The notes under the pieces: generated by a model
What the model saw: the letters and a program-made list of their open reading frames with translations, nothing else
Database searches by the model: none
What the model was told of the DNA's origin: nothing
Made by a program: the position numbers and the translations under genes
Shown: one piece after another, positions 1 to 9,509 of the stretch
Position numbering within the stretch: position 1 is the first letter of the stretch
Layout: each line of letters starts with the position of its first letter
Source of the DNA: Chersky-265 sp035275285
GTDB taxonomy: Bacteria; Fibrobacterota; Fibrobacteria; UBA11236
Length of the DNA stretch: 19,224 bases
Reading direction: 5' to 3'
Assembly (NCBI GenBank): GCA_035275285.1
Contig: DATENA010000058.1
Coordinates: 1 to 19,224, forward strand

Positions 1-2
1 CC

Positions 3-359
3 ATGGCCGACTCCGGGGCGCCGGGCGGCGCTGCGCCCGCGGAAGCGAGGTCCGGGGCGGGGGAGGCCGCCGGCGGCCGCAAAATCGGATTGGCCATGGG
101 GGCCGTGCCGTTCGGAGCCGGTTGGCTGACGGACCATAAGGTGAAACGCGGCCTGGCGCTGGGGCTGTTGCAAGCGGGAGGCATCGTCCTATCGCTCTAT
201 GCCTCCCACATGCAGACCGCGGAACAGAACGATGCATTCAAAACGCGGGACGAAGGAGAACTCGCGACCGTCCAAACCTGGCAATGGGTGCAGCGGGTCT
301 CCCTCTCCACCGCCTTGGGCGCTTATCTTTTTTCCCTCATCGCTTCGGCGGGAGATTGA
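3..359 (+). CDS. Small two-helix membrane protein, possibly 5'-truncated
   Basis: The open frame runs from the first bases of the window to a TGA at 357-359. An ATG at position 3 could be the true start, but the frame may continue upstream of the window. The first ~25 residues are Ala/Gly-rich and look disordered. They are followed by a GAVPFGAGWLTDHKVKRG segment and two hydrophobic stretches (about residues 48-67 and 97-115) separated by a polar loop. The PFGAGW...KRGLALG pattern resembles small membrane proteins of the DUF5683 type, but that is a weak, memory-based match. It ends only two bases before the start of the FHA/sigma-54 activator, so the two are probably co-transcribed. Function unknown. 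Confidence 0.6.
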   Translation: MADSGAPGGAAPAEARSGAGEAAGGRKIGLAMGAVPFGAGWLTDHKVKRGLALGLLQAGGIVLSLYASHMQTAEQNDAFKTRDEGELATVQTWQWVQRVSLSTALGAYLFSLIASAGD

Positions 360-361
360 CC

Positions 362-2292
<1,931 letters not shown>

Positions 2293-2296
<4 letters not shown>

Positions 2297-3939
2297 GGAC
2301 CTCCCGGCCGCTGATGGCGGCCGCGGCCGCCGCCGGATTGCTGGCGGCCGGCTGCGAGTATTGGAAGAACCTGGTGGACGACAAGGAAGTCACCAAGGTG
2401 CCGCTCACCCTGGTGGTGCGGGACGCCTGGACGCGGGAACCTCTCAGCGCCTATTGCGTCGAGAACGAGCGCGGGATCCGACGGGCCACCGACGCGAACG
2501 GCCTCATCCGGATCCCCGAAGCGGGCACGGGGGCCTACACGTTCACTTGCGAGGCGGAATTCTTCTATCCGGGGGCCAAGACCTTTTCCCTCGGCGGCGC
2601 GGGAGGTTCGGATACCGTGTCCCTGGCGCGCCTGGGCCTGGAGCAATGGTACCCGGAGGACACCAGTCGCCAGGTGCGGCTTCCGGCCAGGTTCGAAACG
2701 TTGCGCTTTCCGCCCAATTTCGTCCTGGCCACGCTCCCGAAAACCGCGGGATCGGCTTTCCGCTATGCCTGGACCTTCGCCAGGAACAAGCATCTGGACA
2801 GGCCCATCACGGGGTCCAGGCCGGGCCTTTCCGAACTCGTCCTGACTTCGAACAGGCCCGAAGAGATCCTGCCGGGGAAGGACACCGTGAAGGTCGATAT
2901 CTATTCGGCCTTGCGGGGAAAGGACAGCCTTTACCTGGTCGCCTCCTATTCCATGCCTTTCGAATGGGTCCGCAACAAGTTGCCCGTTTTCACCAACACC
3001 ACCTGGGACACCGCGACCGATCCCCGCAACCCCAGGGTGGGCTGCGATGCGGACGATCCGTTCATCCACCTCCAATTCGCGGCCATGGACTCGGACGGCG
3101 TCTGCAAGAAGGCGGTGTTCTTCACCTCGGACACGAATTCCAACCTGAAGGCCGTGCATGAAGTGAGATCCTGCACGGACCAGAGAACGCTCGATCTGCG
3201 CTTGACCACCCTGTTCGATTCCGTCAGCGACGAAAAAGCGATAGTGACCAAGAACAAGCTGTACGTGGAAGTGTGGGACGACAACAACGAATTCCGGCGG
3301 GACTCGATAGAGTTCCCGACCCGGACGAACGTCAGGCCCAGGGGGGATTTCGGCCCGGTCCATCCGCAATCCGCCTATTTGACCCATTCCGAAATCCGGT
3401 TATGGGTGAAAGCCTCCAACCCGGACGATGTCCTCAGGGAAATGACCGTGAACTACGGGGACGGGAAAAGCGATGACGCGCTCAAAAGCGACAATCTGAA
3501 CGCGTTCCAGGACACGGTGTCCCATAAATACGACGAACCCGGGCCGAAATTCATCATCTATACGGTTTCCGACCTCTGCCCCAGCGCTTTCTTGATGCTG
3601 GACACCCTCTATCTCCGGGACAACGCCAAGCCGAAGCTCCTCCTCTTCGATTCCTCCAACGGCTTTTCCGCGACGGACCCCAAGCTCTACCGTCTCCACT
3701 TGAGCGTACTCGATCCGGATATCCGGGACGGCATCGACTCGGCGGAAATGGTCGTCAACTGGGGCGAGGGGAAACCGGATACCCTGATGGTGACGAGGGC
3801 CAACATCGACAACATTCTGGTACCGCACCGCTACCTGACCGCGCCGCAGAACGGCGTCTTCTACCCGCTCGGCGTGGAAGTGATAGACAGCCAGAACGCG
3901 CTCGACCATGCGCTCCGCAACGTCCCCGCGGCGCGTTAG
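2293..3939 (+). CDS. Lipoprotein with carboxypeptidase-regulatory-like and PKD-like domains
   Basis: 548 residues, starting at a GTG that overlaps the upstream stop by 4 bp with a purine-rich GAGCGGAAG before it. This start gives a compact signal peptide: basic n-region, Ala-rich core and lipobox LAAG|C with the lipidated Cys at residue 21. Residues about 35-100 (LTLVVRDAWTREPLSAY...TDANGLIRIPEAG) look like a carboxypeptidase-regulatory/Ig-like beta-sandwich. The C-terminal third contains at least two PKD-like modules, recognised by VNYGDGKS...VSHKYDEPG and VVNWGEGKP...VPHRYL. The middle is beta-rich and unassigned. Beta-sandwich modules on a lipid anchor suggest a cell-surface or periplasmic structural or binding role, not an enzyme. 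Translational coupling to the sigma-54 activator suggests a functional link, though what it is cannot be told here. Confidence 0.82.
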
Positions 3940-4742
3940 GATTTTCCGGCGCTCGCAGCGCGGCGCAATGCGTCCACTTCTTCCCGCGTCAACCGCCGGG
4001 ACCGTCCCGCCTTCAGCCCGCCCAACTCCAGGGGACCGATGGCCACCCGCACCAGCCGCTTCACCTTGTAGCCGAGCGCATGGAACATGCGGCGGATCTG
4101 CCGGTTGCGGCCTTCCGTGATCCCCACCCGGCACCATCCCCCGCCCTCGGCCTCCGCCCGCGCCGGCAAGGTGGCGCTCCCGTCCAGGAGGATGCCCGCG
4201 CGGAACCTCTGAAGCTCCTCTTCCAGGGGCTTGCCGTCCAGCTTGACCCGGTAGATCTTCTCCACGTGGAACGCGGGATCCGTGAGCAGATTGGCCCATT
4301 CCCCGTCGTCGGTCATGAGCAGCAACCCTTCCGAATCCTTGTCCAGCCGGCCCACGGGAAACAGCCATCCGCCCGGCGGGTCCGGGGGCAGCAGATCGTA
4401 CACGGTTTCGCGCCCCAGTTCGTCGCTGCGGGTGGTGACGTAACCTGCGGGTTTATGCAGGAGGAGGTAGGTGCGGGCGCGGGGCGGTCCCGGAACGGCA
4501 TCGGCAGGATCGGCGGCGGAAGCGCGGGCGGCGGATGCGGGAAGGAGCGCACCGGGCCCCGCTCCCGGCGCGACTTCGATGCGATCCTTCCCCAGTTCCA
4601 CCCATTGCCCGGCCGAAACCGCCGTCACCCCGTTCACGGAAACGCGCCCTTCCGCGATCCAGCTTTCCGCGATGCCGCGCGAGCACAGTCCCAGCTTGGA
4701 CAGGGCCCGGTTCAGGTGGGTGCGTTTGGGCTGCGCCAGCAC
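3936..4742 (-). CDS. RsuA/RluB-family rRNA pseudouridine synthase
   Basis: 268 residues from a GTG at 4742, which overlaps the 3' end of the upstream acyltransferase gene by 31 bp; a CTG at 4715 is a less likely start. Residues 9-57 form an S4 RNA-binding domain (LNRALSKLGLCSRG...GRVSVNG). A ~30-residue Ala/Pro-rich linker follows. The catalytic domain begins at YLLLHKPAGYVTT, contains GRLDKDSEGLLLMTDDG with the catalytic Asp at about residue 134, and ends with EGRNRQIRRMF and LVRVAIGPLELGGLKAG. These are hallmarks of the enzymes that isomerise single uridines in 16S or 23S rRNA. RluB, RluE, RluF and RsuA cannot be told apart by eye; the S4 domain makes RluB or RsuA more likely. Last gene of an overlapping minus-strand operon. 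Its TAA overlaps the stop of the convergent lipoprotein gene. Confidence 0.9.
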   Translation of the reverse strand: MLAQPKRTHLNRALSKLGLCSRGIAESWIAEGRVSVNGVTAVSAGQWVELGKDRIEVAPGAGPGALLPASAARASAADPADAVPGPPRARTYLLLHKPAGYVTTRSDELGRETVYDLLPPDPPGGWLFPVGRLDKDSEGLLLMTDDGEWANLLTDPAFHVEKIYRVKLDGKPLEEELQRFRAGILLDGSATLPARAEAEGGGWCRVGITEGRNRQIRRMFHALGYKVKRLVRVAIGPLELGGLKAGRSRRLTREEVDALRRAASAGKS

Positions 4743-5425
4743 TGTTCCACGTAGTCTTTGATCTTGTTCTGGGAGGCCTTGCCCTCGTCCATGCCCTGCG
4801 TGTCCAGCGGCGGGAAAAAGGTCAGGCGCACGGGGATGGGGCCCTTGCCCCGGGTCTTGCGGTTCTCCACCGCGTCGCGCGAGCCTTCGATGAGGGCGGG
4901 TACGATGATGGCATGGGCCAGCAAGGCCAGGCGGGTGCCGCCCAACTTGAAGGGAAGCAGGCGGCCGTCCCGGCTGCGGGTGCCTTCCGGGAAGACCACC
5001 AGGGGCGTGCTTCCCATTTCGCGGGCCGCCTTTTCCAGGGCCTGGTGCGCCCCGCGCTTGTCCGATCGATCGATGATGACGCAGCCCAGCTGGCGCATCC
5101 AATAGTTGAGCAGGGGGATGCGGGACAGTTCGCGCTTGGCCACGAAACCGGCGAGCCGGTCCATCGCCCTGGTGAGCGCGGGGATGTCCAATTGGCTCTG
5201 GTGGTTGGACATGATGATGATCTTCCGGCCCGGGGCGACCGGGACGTGCGCGCGTCCGGAAACCTCGAGATCCACCCCGAATACCTGCAGGACGTAGGCG
5301 GACCAGTTCCGGAAATCCTTCAGCAGCCGGGCTTCGAGATGTTCCGATCGGATGAGGCGCAGCCAACCGTAGATCCACAGGCGGTTGAACATGAACCACA
5401 ATACCTTGATGACCCTGAGAATCAC
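4712..5425 (-). CDS. plsC: PlsC-type 1-acyl-sn-glycerol-3-phosphate acyltransferase
   Basis: 237 residues from a GTG at 5425 that overlaps the helicase stop (GTGA), with AAAGG about 8 bases upstream. The open frame extends further upstream but only inside the helicase gene. The N-terminus (VLWFMFNRLWIYGWLRLI) is a likely membrane-associated helix. The acyltransferase block I motif NHQSQLD has the catalytic His75 and Asp80; block III FPEGTRS lies at 145-151 with Glu147; GFVAKREL and VPALIEGS correspond to the remaining conserved blocks. The family moves a fatty acyl group from acyl-ACP or acyl-CoA to lysophosphatidic acid, giving phosphatidic acid for phospholipid synthesis at the inner membrane. 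A lyso-ornithine-lipid or other lyso-lipid acyltransferase is possible. Middle gene of the helicase-acyltransferase-pseudouridine synthase operon. Confidence 0.9.
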   Translation of the reverse strand: MILRVIKVLWFMFNRLWIYGWLRLIRSEHLEARLLKDFRNWSAYVLQVFGVDLEVSGRAHVPVAPGRKIIIMSNHQSQLDIPALTRAMDRLAGFVAKRELSRIPLLNYWMRQLGCVIIDRSDKRGAHQALEKAAREMGSTPLVVFPEGTRSRDGRLLPFKLGGTRLALLAHAIIVPALIEGSRDAVENRKTRGKGPIPVRLTFFPPLDTQGMDEGKASQNKIKDYVEQCWRSPNAPT

Positions 5426-6918
5426 GGCTCGCCTTTCTTCCCGCGGAACGCGCGGAACGCGTCCCATAGTCCTCCCGCCCCGCGCGCCAGGGCCCTTGCG
5501 CCGCCGAACCATCGCGAGCCGGGACCCGTCGCGCCCGCCCGCAGGAACGGGCTGGCCTCCGCCTCCACGGTCTTGCCGCGCAGCACGCGCCTCCGGCAGG
5601 AACACAGGTAGAGGAACCGTTGCGCGCGCGTCACCCCCACGTAGAAGATGCGCCGCTCTTCCGCCAACCGCTCCGGCGCCAAGGGCTCCTTGCCCCGGCG
5701 ATACGGCAGGATACCGTCCTCCAGGCCGGCGAAGAATACGGCCGGGTATTCCAGCCCCTTGGAGGCGTGCACGGTGCTCAGGATCACGTCCCGGGCCGCG
5801 TCCTCGCCCGCCAGGCGGGCCAGCATGGACCTGTAGTAGGGCTTCAATATGTTCAGGCGGAACAGCACGGCCATGTCCTTCCAGGCCAGGCCCTCTTCCC
5901 GGCGCAGGCGCCGCATCTCGGAAACCATCCAGGCGGCCTGCCCGGCGCCGTTGCGGTGGGCCGCGATCTTGACGGGAGCCGAACCCAGGGAGCGCCCGGC
6001 CTCCAATCGCTTGCGCAGGCCCTCGGCCTTGTCGCGGAACACCGCGTTCGCATAGGCGACGATGGCCGCGGAGGATCGGTAATTCGTTTCCAGCTTGATG
6101 ATGCCCATGCCGGGGAAATGGCCCAGCGCGGCATCGATATTGCCGGGGTCCGCGCCGCGGAAACCGTAGATCGCCTGATCGTCGTCTCCCACCAGGAACA
6201 GGCTGGGTTCGCTTCCCGCCAACAGCTTGACCAGTTCCAGTTGATCCCGGGACGTATCCTGGAATTCGTCGACCAGGATGTGCCGATACCGGGTCCGCGC
6301 CTGCGCGAGCACCTGCGGATGCTCCGAAAGGAGGCGGAGGGCCAAGGCGACCATATCCCCGAAGGCGATGCGGCCGGAAGCCTGCAGGTACCGTCGGAAT
6401 TCTTCGCGGACGTCCGCGCGCCGGGTTTCTGCTCCGCGCGCAGGCGCTTCATTCGGGCCGGAGGCTTCCGTTTCCATCGTGAACGGAGATTCGAGCCACT
6501 CCTGCAACTGTTCCTGGGATACGTCCGGCTCCAGGCCCCGTTTCGCCGCCTTCAGCCAGGAAGCGGCCTCGGCGGGCTCCAGCAAAGAGGGACAGGAAGC
6601 GAAACCCAATCGCGCCCAATTGGATATACCGCCGGAGTCGGACCGGATCAAACCGAACGCAAAGGCGTGGAATGTCCCTATGGTAGGAAAGGAAACCATG
6701 GATGCATCCGCGCCCACCAAGGCGCGCAGGCGCGTTGCCATTTCCTCGGCGGCATCTTTGGTGAATGTCAACGCCAGGATCCCCGCTTCGGGAAACCGTT
6801 CCAGGAGCAAGGCCACGCGCCGGGTAAGGACCGTCGTTTTGCCCGAGCCGGCGCCGGCGAGCACCAGCACCGCGCCCCTGCCGGGGAAACCCAGCGCGGC
6901 CGCTTGCTGAGGGTTCAT
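5422..6918 (-). CDS. Compact UvrD/Rep-type superfamily 1A DNA helicase
   Basis: 498 residues from the ATG at 6918 (MNPQQAAAL, the Q-motif seen near Rep/UvrD N-termini). A GTG at 6966 is an alternative start, and the Shine-Dalgarno is weak at both. All SF1A helicase motifs are present in order: Walker A AGAGSGKTT (21-29), motif Ia LALTFTKDAAEEM, motif II VDEFQDTSRDQ, motif III LVGDDDQAIYGFRGAD, motif IV LETNYRSS, motif V STVHASKGLEYP and motif VI IFYVGVTRAQRFL. It is much shorter than the usual 650-720 residues. Only about 30 residues separate VLFRLN (after motif IV) from motif V, where the 2B subdomain of about 170 residues normally sits. A 1B region is present. Likely an active 3'-5' ATP-dependent DNA translocase/helicase in repair or replication restart, lacking the regulatory 2B lobe. 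First gene of a three-gene minus-strand operon. Confidence 0.9.
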   Translation of the reverse strand: MNPQQAAALGFPGRGAVLVLAGAGSGKTTVLTRRVALLLERFPEAGILALTFTKDAAEEMATRLRALVGADASMVSFPTIGTFHAFAFGLIRSDSGGISNWARLGFASCPSLLEPAEAASWLKAAKRGLEPDVSQEQLQEWLESPFTMETEASGPNEAPARGAETRRADVREEFRRYLQASGRIAFGDMVALALRLLSEHPQVLAQARTRYRHILVDEFQDTSRDQLELVKLLAGSEPSLFLVGDDDQAIYGFRGADPGNIDAALGHFPGMGIIKLETNYRSSAAIVAYANAVFRDKAEGLRKRLEAGRSLGSAPVKIAAHRNGAGQAAWMVSEMRRLRREEGLAWKDMAVLFRLNILKPYYRSMLARLAGEDAARDVILSTVHASKGLEYPAVFFAGLEDGILPYRRGKEPLAPERLAEERRIFYVGVTRAQRFLYLCSCRRRVLRGKTVEAEASPFLRAGATGPGSRWFGGARALARGAGGLWDAFRAFRGKKGEP

Positions 6919-7050
6919 GCCCTTGGTCCATGCTTCCCGGGAGGGTTCCGGGATGGGTTCCGGCACCTTGCTTTCAACGCCGCGAGAGCGTATACTTGCG
7001 TTGAATTCGTGTGCCTGCACGTGTGGAAATCTAGTCAAAAGCTGGGACAC

Positions 7051-7962
7051 ATGTTCAAAATCCTAGTAGTGGATGACGAAGCTCCCATCAGGGACATGCT
7101 CTCCGACGCCTTGCGGATATTCGGATATGAAGCCGAAACCGCTCCCGACGGGCCCAGCGCCCTGGAAAAGCTCCGCAACGCTCCCTTCGACATGATCCTT
7201 TCGGACATCAACATGCCGCACATGACCGGCTTCGAGCTGCTCCGCAAGGTGGAAGCGGCCCATCCCGGGCTCAAGCGCGTGCTCATGACCGCCTACAACC
7301 TGGACGATTACATGCGCATGGTGCGGGATCACAACGTCGGGAACGTCATCACGAAAACCGTGCCCTTGAACTTCAAGGAGATCCGGGAGATCCTGAACTC
7401 CCTGCTGAACAATGCGATCTTCGGGCTGGAGCAATACATGCTGGAACCCCATTCCACGCGGACCTTCAAGCTGACCGAGCCGTCCCAGATAGACGAGATT
7501 TCCGAATCGCTCTCCGAGCATTATTCCGGCACGCCCACCCACAACAAATTCAAGGTCGTGCTCATCGAGCTCATGACCAATGCCCTTTTCTACGGGGCCC
7601 GGAACGAAGCCGGCGACAAGAAGCAGGAATGGGTCAAGGATTTCCGCCTGCCGGAAAGCGAAGCGGTGATCGTGACCGCCTGCCTGGACAAGGAGAAGCT
7701 GGGCGTGTCCGTGCTGGACGGCGGAGGCAAGCTCGACAAGCACACCGTCCTCTACTGGCTCGATCGCCAGACCACCCATGACGAGAACGGACTCCCGATG
7801 GGCATTTTCGATTATCATGGACGCGGCTTCTTCATCACCCGCAAGTACGTGGACCGCTTCATCATCAACATCGAAAAAGGCAAGCGTTGCGAATGCTGCA
7901 TCTTCAATTACTTCGAAGAGAAGTATGCGGGGAACAAGCCGCTGATCATCAATGAAATCTGA
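7051..7962 (+). CDS. Response-regulator receiver fused to an RsbW-like HATPase domain
   Basis: 303 residues, ATG at 7051. Residues 3-120 form a CheY-like receiver: acidic pair D8-D9, phospho-acceptor Asp52 (ILSDINMP), Thr80 (MTAYN) and Lys102 (ITKTVP). No DNA-binding output domain follows. The C-terminal ~160 residues instead look like a GHKL/HATPase domain of the anti-sigma-factor type: N-box KVVLIELMTNALFYG, G1 motif SVLDGGGKL and G2-like YHGRGFFITRKYVD. No HisKA dimerisation domain or phospho-accepting His is evident, so this resembles an RsbW-like serine kinase or anti-sigma switch controlled by phosphorylation, more than a hybrid histidine kinase. No partner sigma factor or anti-anti-sigma gene is adjacent. 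Divergent from the helicase operon; ends before a bidirectional terminator. Confidence 0.87.
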   Translation: MFKILVVDDEAPIRDMLSDALRIFGYEAETAPDGPSALEKLRNAPFDMILSDINMPHMTGFELLRKVEAAHPGLKRVLMTAYNLDDYMRMVRDHNVGNVITKTVPLNFKEIREILNSLLNNAIFGLEQYMLEPHSTRTFKLTEPSQIDEISESLSEHYSGTPTHNKFKVVLIELMTNALFYGARNEAGDKKQEWVKDFRLPESEAVIVTACLDKEKLGVSVLDGGGKLDKHTVLYWLDRQTTHDENGLPMGIFDYHGRGFFITRKYVDRFIINIEKGKRCECCIFNYFEEKYAGNKPLIINEI

Positions 7963-7984
7963 GTCCATGCCTTGCCGGACATGC

Positions 7985-8020
7985 AAAAAAAAGCGGCTCC
8001 CGGTAGGGAACCGCTTTTCG
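7985..8020. terminator. Bidirectional rho-independent terminator
   Basis: Arms AAAAGCGGCTCCC (7989-8001) and GGGAACCGCTTTT (8006-8018) pair over 13 positions with one mismatch around a GGTA loop. A-run on the left and T-run on the right give a U-tail in either direction. It lies between the convergent receiver-HATPase gene (ends 7962) and rpsU (ends 8060). Confidence 0.9.
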
Positions 8021-8059
8021 TCCGGTCGCGGCCGTTTGGCCGCTATGCTGTTTCAGCCT

Positions 8060-8257
8060 TCAGACATTGGCTTCTAGTTGCTCTTTGATATGCTTGCGGA
8101 TGGCTTGATTATGCTTCCGCTTTTTCATATCGGAAGGCTTCTCATACCGCTGGTTCTTCTTTACGTCGGAAAGGATTCCCGACTTTTCGCAGGTTTTGGT
8201 AAACCTCCGCAGAGCTTTTTCGAAGGATTCACCGGGTCTAACGATTACACCTGTCAT
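8060..8257 (-). CDS. rpsU: 30S ribosomal protein S21
   Basis: 65 residues, very basic, with the S21 pattern: VIVRPGESFEKALRRFTKTCEKSGIL, then a YEKPSDMKKRK segment and a Lys/Arg-rich helical tail. S21 binds the small subunit near the 3' end of 16S rRNA and helps mRNA base-pairing at initiation. The ATG at 8257 was chosen by alignment with the family. A strong AGAGGTGA purine stretch sits about 12 bases upstream, slightly far for a Shine-Dalgarno. The in-frame GTG inside that stretch would add five residues but would use up the ribosome binding site. Monocistronic, with its own promoter (8349-8377) and the terminator at 7985-8020. Confidence 0.95.
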   Translation of the reverse strand: MTGVIVRPGESFEKALRRFTKTCEKSGILSDVKKNQRYEKPSDMKKRKHNQAIRKHIKEQLEANV

Positions 8258-8297
8258 GGAAATTGAATTCACCTCTTTTCCGTGCTTTTTGACCGTT

Positions 8298-8313
8298 GTC
8301 GCGTTCTCGCGAC
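8298..8313 (-). promoter_or_regulatory. Hairpin in the rpsU 5' leader
   Basis: Perfect 6-bp stem GTCGCG/CGCGAC with a four-base AGAA loop (minus-strand reading), within the ~85-nt transcribed leader of rpsU and about 25 bases before its Shine-Dalgarno. Ribosomal protein genes are often autoregulated through leader structures, so it may be functional, but nothing else supports that here. Confidence 0.4.
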
Positions 8314-8348
8314 GCCGTGCCAATGGGATGGCGCGGGGTCATGAAGGT

Positions 8349-8377
8349 AATGTATCAAGCGGGCAAGTCGATGTCAA
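8349..8377 (-). promoter_or_regulatory. Sigma-70-type promoter of rpsU
   Basis: On the minus strand TTGACA (8377-8372) is followed after exactly 17 bases by TACATT (8354-8349). The -35 is consensus and the -10 matches four of six positions. Transcription would begin near 8342, giving a leader of about 85 nt before the rpsU ATG. Confidence 0.8.
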
Positions 8378-8669
8378 TAAATAAAGCCGCCGGAAATAGA
8401 CCTTGGCGGCGATCCTTGGATTTTTCTAAAATTAGACACCTCAATGAGTTACAGGGTGACAAAAACATCCCTAGGTCGCCTTAGGATACCAAGGGGACAA
8501 AGGGAGGGTGAGGCGTCCGGGGAGCGGCATAAGGCCCGGAAACCGGCTTTTCCCGTTTGTCATTACCCGGAAACACAGTCAAAATTTTGTATAATTTGGG
8601 TCTTACCGGTGAAGTTCCTTGAAATTCCCCAAAAAAGAGTCATACGATTCTATGAGGGAAAATGAATCC
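8378..8669. other. Intergenic region between divergent rpsU and the SPOR lipoprotein gene
   Basis: About 290 bases without a credible gene. Contents: the upstream edge of the rpsU promoter, a moderately AT-rich segment near 8420-8475, and a perfect TATAAT at 8590-8595 on the plus strand that could be the -10 box of the SPOR lipoprotein gene (start near 8602). No convincing -35 box lies at the correct distance from that TATAAT, so an activator or a poor -35 would be needed. An AAAATTTT tract lies immediately upstream. No tRNA or RNA gene was recognised here. Confidence 0.45.
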
Positions 8670-9491
8670 ATGAAAAACCCGACATCACAGGGGGCGAGCT
8701 TGTCTCACCGTTATTTGCAATCCTTGCTGGCCATAAGCCTTGCCTTGGCGTTCGCCAGCTGTAAAAAAGACAAGGAAGCACCCGCCGTCATCGAAGAGGT
8801 TCCGTCCACCGCCACCGCGGAAACCGACACGTCCGCCACTTTGTCCGAAGAGCCCAATCTGCAACAGATCGGCAAGGACAAACCCGGCAGCGCCAAGAAC
8901 ACCTTTCATCCCTCCGGATCCCCTGCGGCGGATCAAGCCGGATTTTCCGATGCCGGACATTACGTGGTCCAGGTGGCCGTGTTCAAAAGCAAGCGCCAGG
9001 CCGCCAACCTCGTGGAAAAGCTCGCCAACTCCGGCTATCCCGCCTACGTGGCCGAAGTCGAGAATCCCGTGCCCGCCCTGGCCGGCACCTATCACCGCGT
9101 CCGCATCGGCAAGTTCCTCCACATCCCGGACGCCCGGGCCTTCGGGGACAATACCCTCAAGCCCATGGGGTATGATTACTGGATAGACAACAAGAAGAAC
9201 GACGCCGTGGGCGGAGACGGATCCGGATACGCGCCGGAACCGGAGCCCGTGTCCCGCAAATCCAGGGAACCGGCTTACGAACCCGTAACCCCCAGTGAGC
9301 CCGCAACGCCTTCGGGCGAGACCTGGGGCACTCCCAAAACCGAGGAACCCGCGACGCCGGCGGGCGAAACGTGGGGCACTCCCAAGTCCGATGCTCCGGC
9401 AGCCACGCATTCCACTTCCAGCGAACCCGCCTCCTCCCCGGCCAAAACGGCTCCGGCGGACACCGGCAAGGTCAACCTGGACGAGTGGTAA
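8670..9491 (+). CDS. SPOR-domain lipoprotein
   Basis: 273 residues from the ATG at 8670, which has AGGGA about 10 bases upstream; in-frame ATG 8652 and TTG 8619 are possible but would lengthen the n-region. The signal peptide has a hydrophobic YLQSLLAISLALAFA core and a lipobox ending AFAS|C (Cys31). After a low-complexity acidic linker comes a SPOR domain at about residues 94-175 (YVVQVAVFKSKRQAANLVEKL...YHRVRIGKF). SPOR domains bind septal peptidoglycan denuded of stem peptides, so this is probably an outer-membrane-anchored, division- or wall-associated protein. The C-terminal ~90 residues are Pro/Ser/Thr-rich with a duplicated GETWGTPK motif. It precedes rimO by 18 bases and is probably co-transcribed with it. 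Confidence 0.87.
   Translation: MKNPTSQGASLSHRYLQSLLAISLALAFASCKKDKEAPAVIEEVPSTATAETDTSATLSEEPNLQQIGKDKPGSAKNTFHPSGSPAADQAGFSDAGHYVVQVAVFKSKRQAANLVEKLANSGYPAYVAEVENPVPALAGTYHRVRIGKFLHIPDARAFGDNTLKPMGYDYWIDNKKNDAVGGDGSGYAPEPEPVSRKSREPAYEPVTPSEPATPSGETWGTPKTEEPATPAGETWGTPKSDAPAATHSTSSEPASSPAKTAPADTGKVNLDEW
9298..9387 (+). repeat. In-gene tandem repeat encoding EPATPxGETWGTPK
   Basis: Two imperfect 45-bp copies in a row in the lipoprotein tail, each encoding roughly EPATP-S/A-GETWGTPK. The DNA copies differ at several mostly synonymous positions, so the duplication is not recent. The repeats lie in a disordered, Pro-rich region. Confidence 0.75.
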
Positions 9492-9509
9492 ACCACCCGG
9501 AGCCCTTCT

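Noticed and set aside
6919..7050. Defined promoters for the divergent helicase operon and receiver-HATPase gene
   Set aside because: Several partial hexamers (TTGACT, TTGAAT, TATACG) occur, but none pair at 16-18 base spacing, so no promoter is called.
8619..8669. Upstream starts (TTG 8619, ATG 8652) for the SPOR lipoprotein
   Set aside because: They would give an unusually long polar n-region; ATG 8670 has a better-placed AGGGA and a normal lipoprotein signal peptide.
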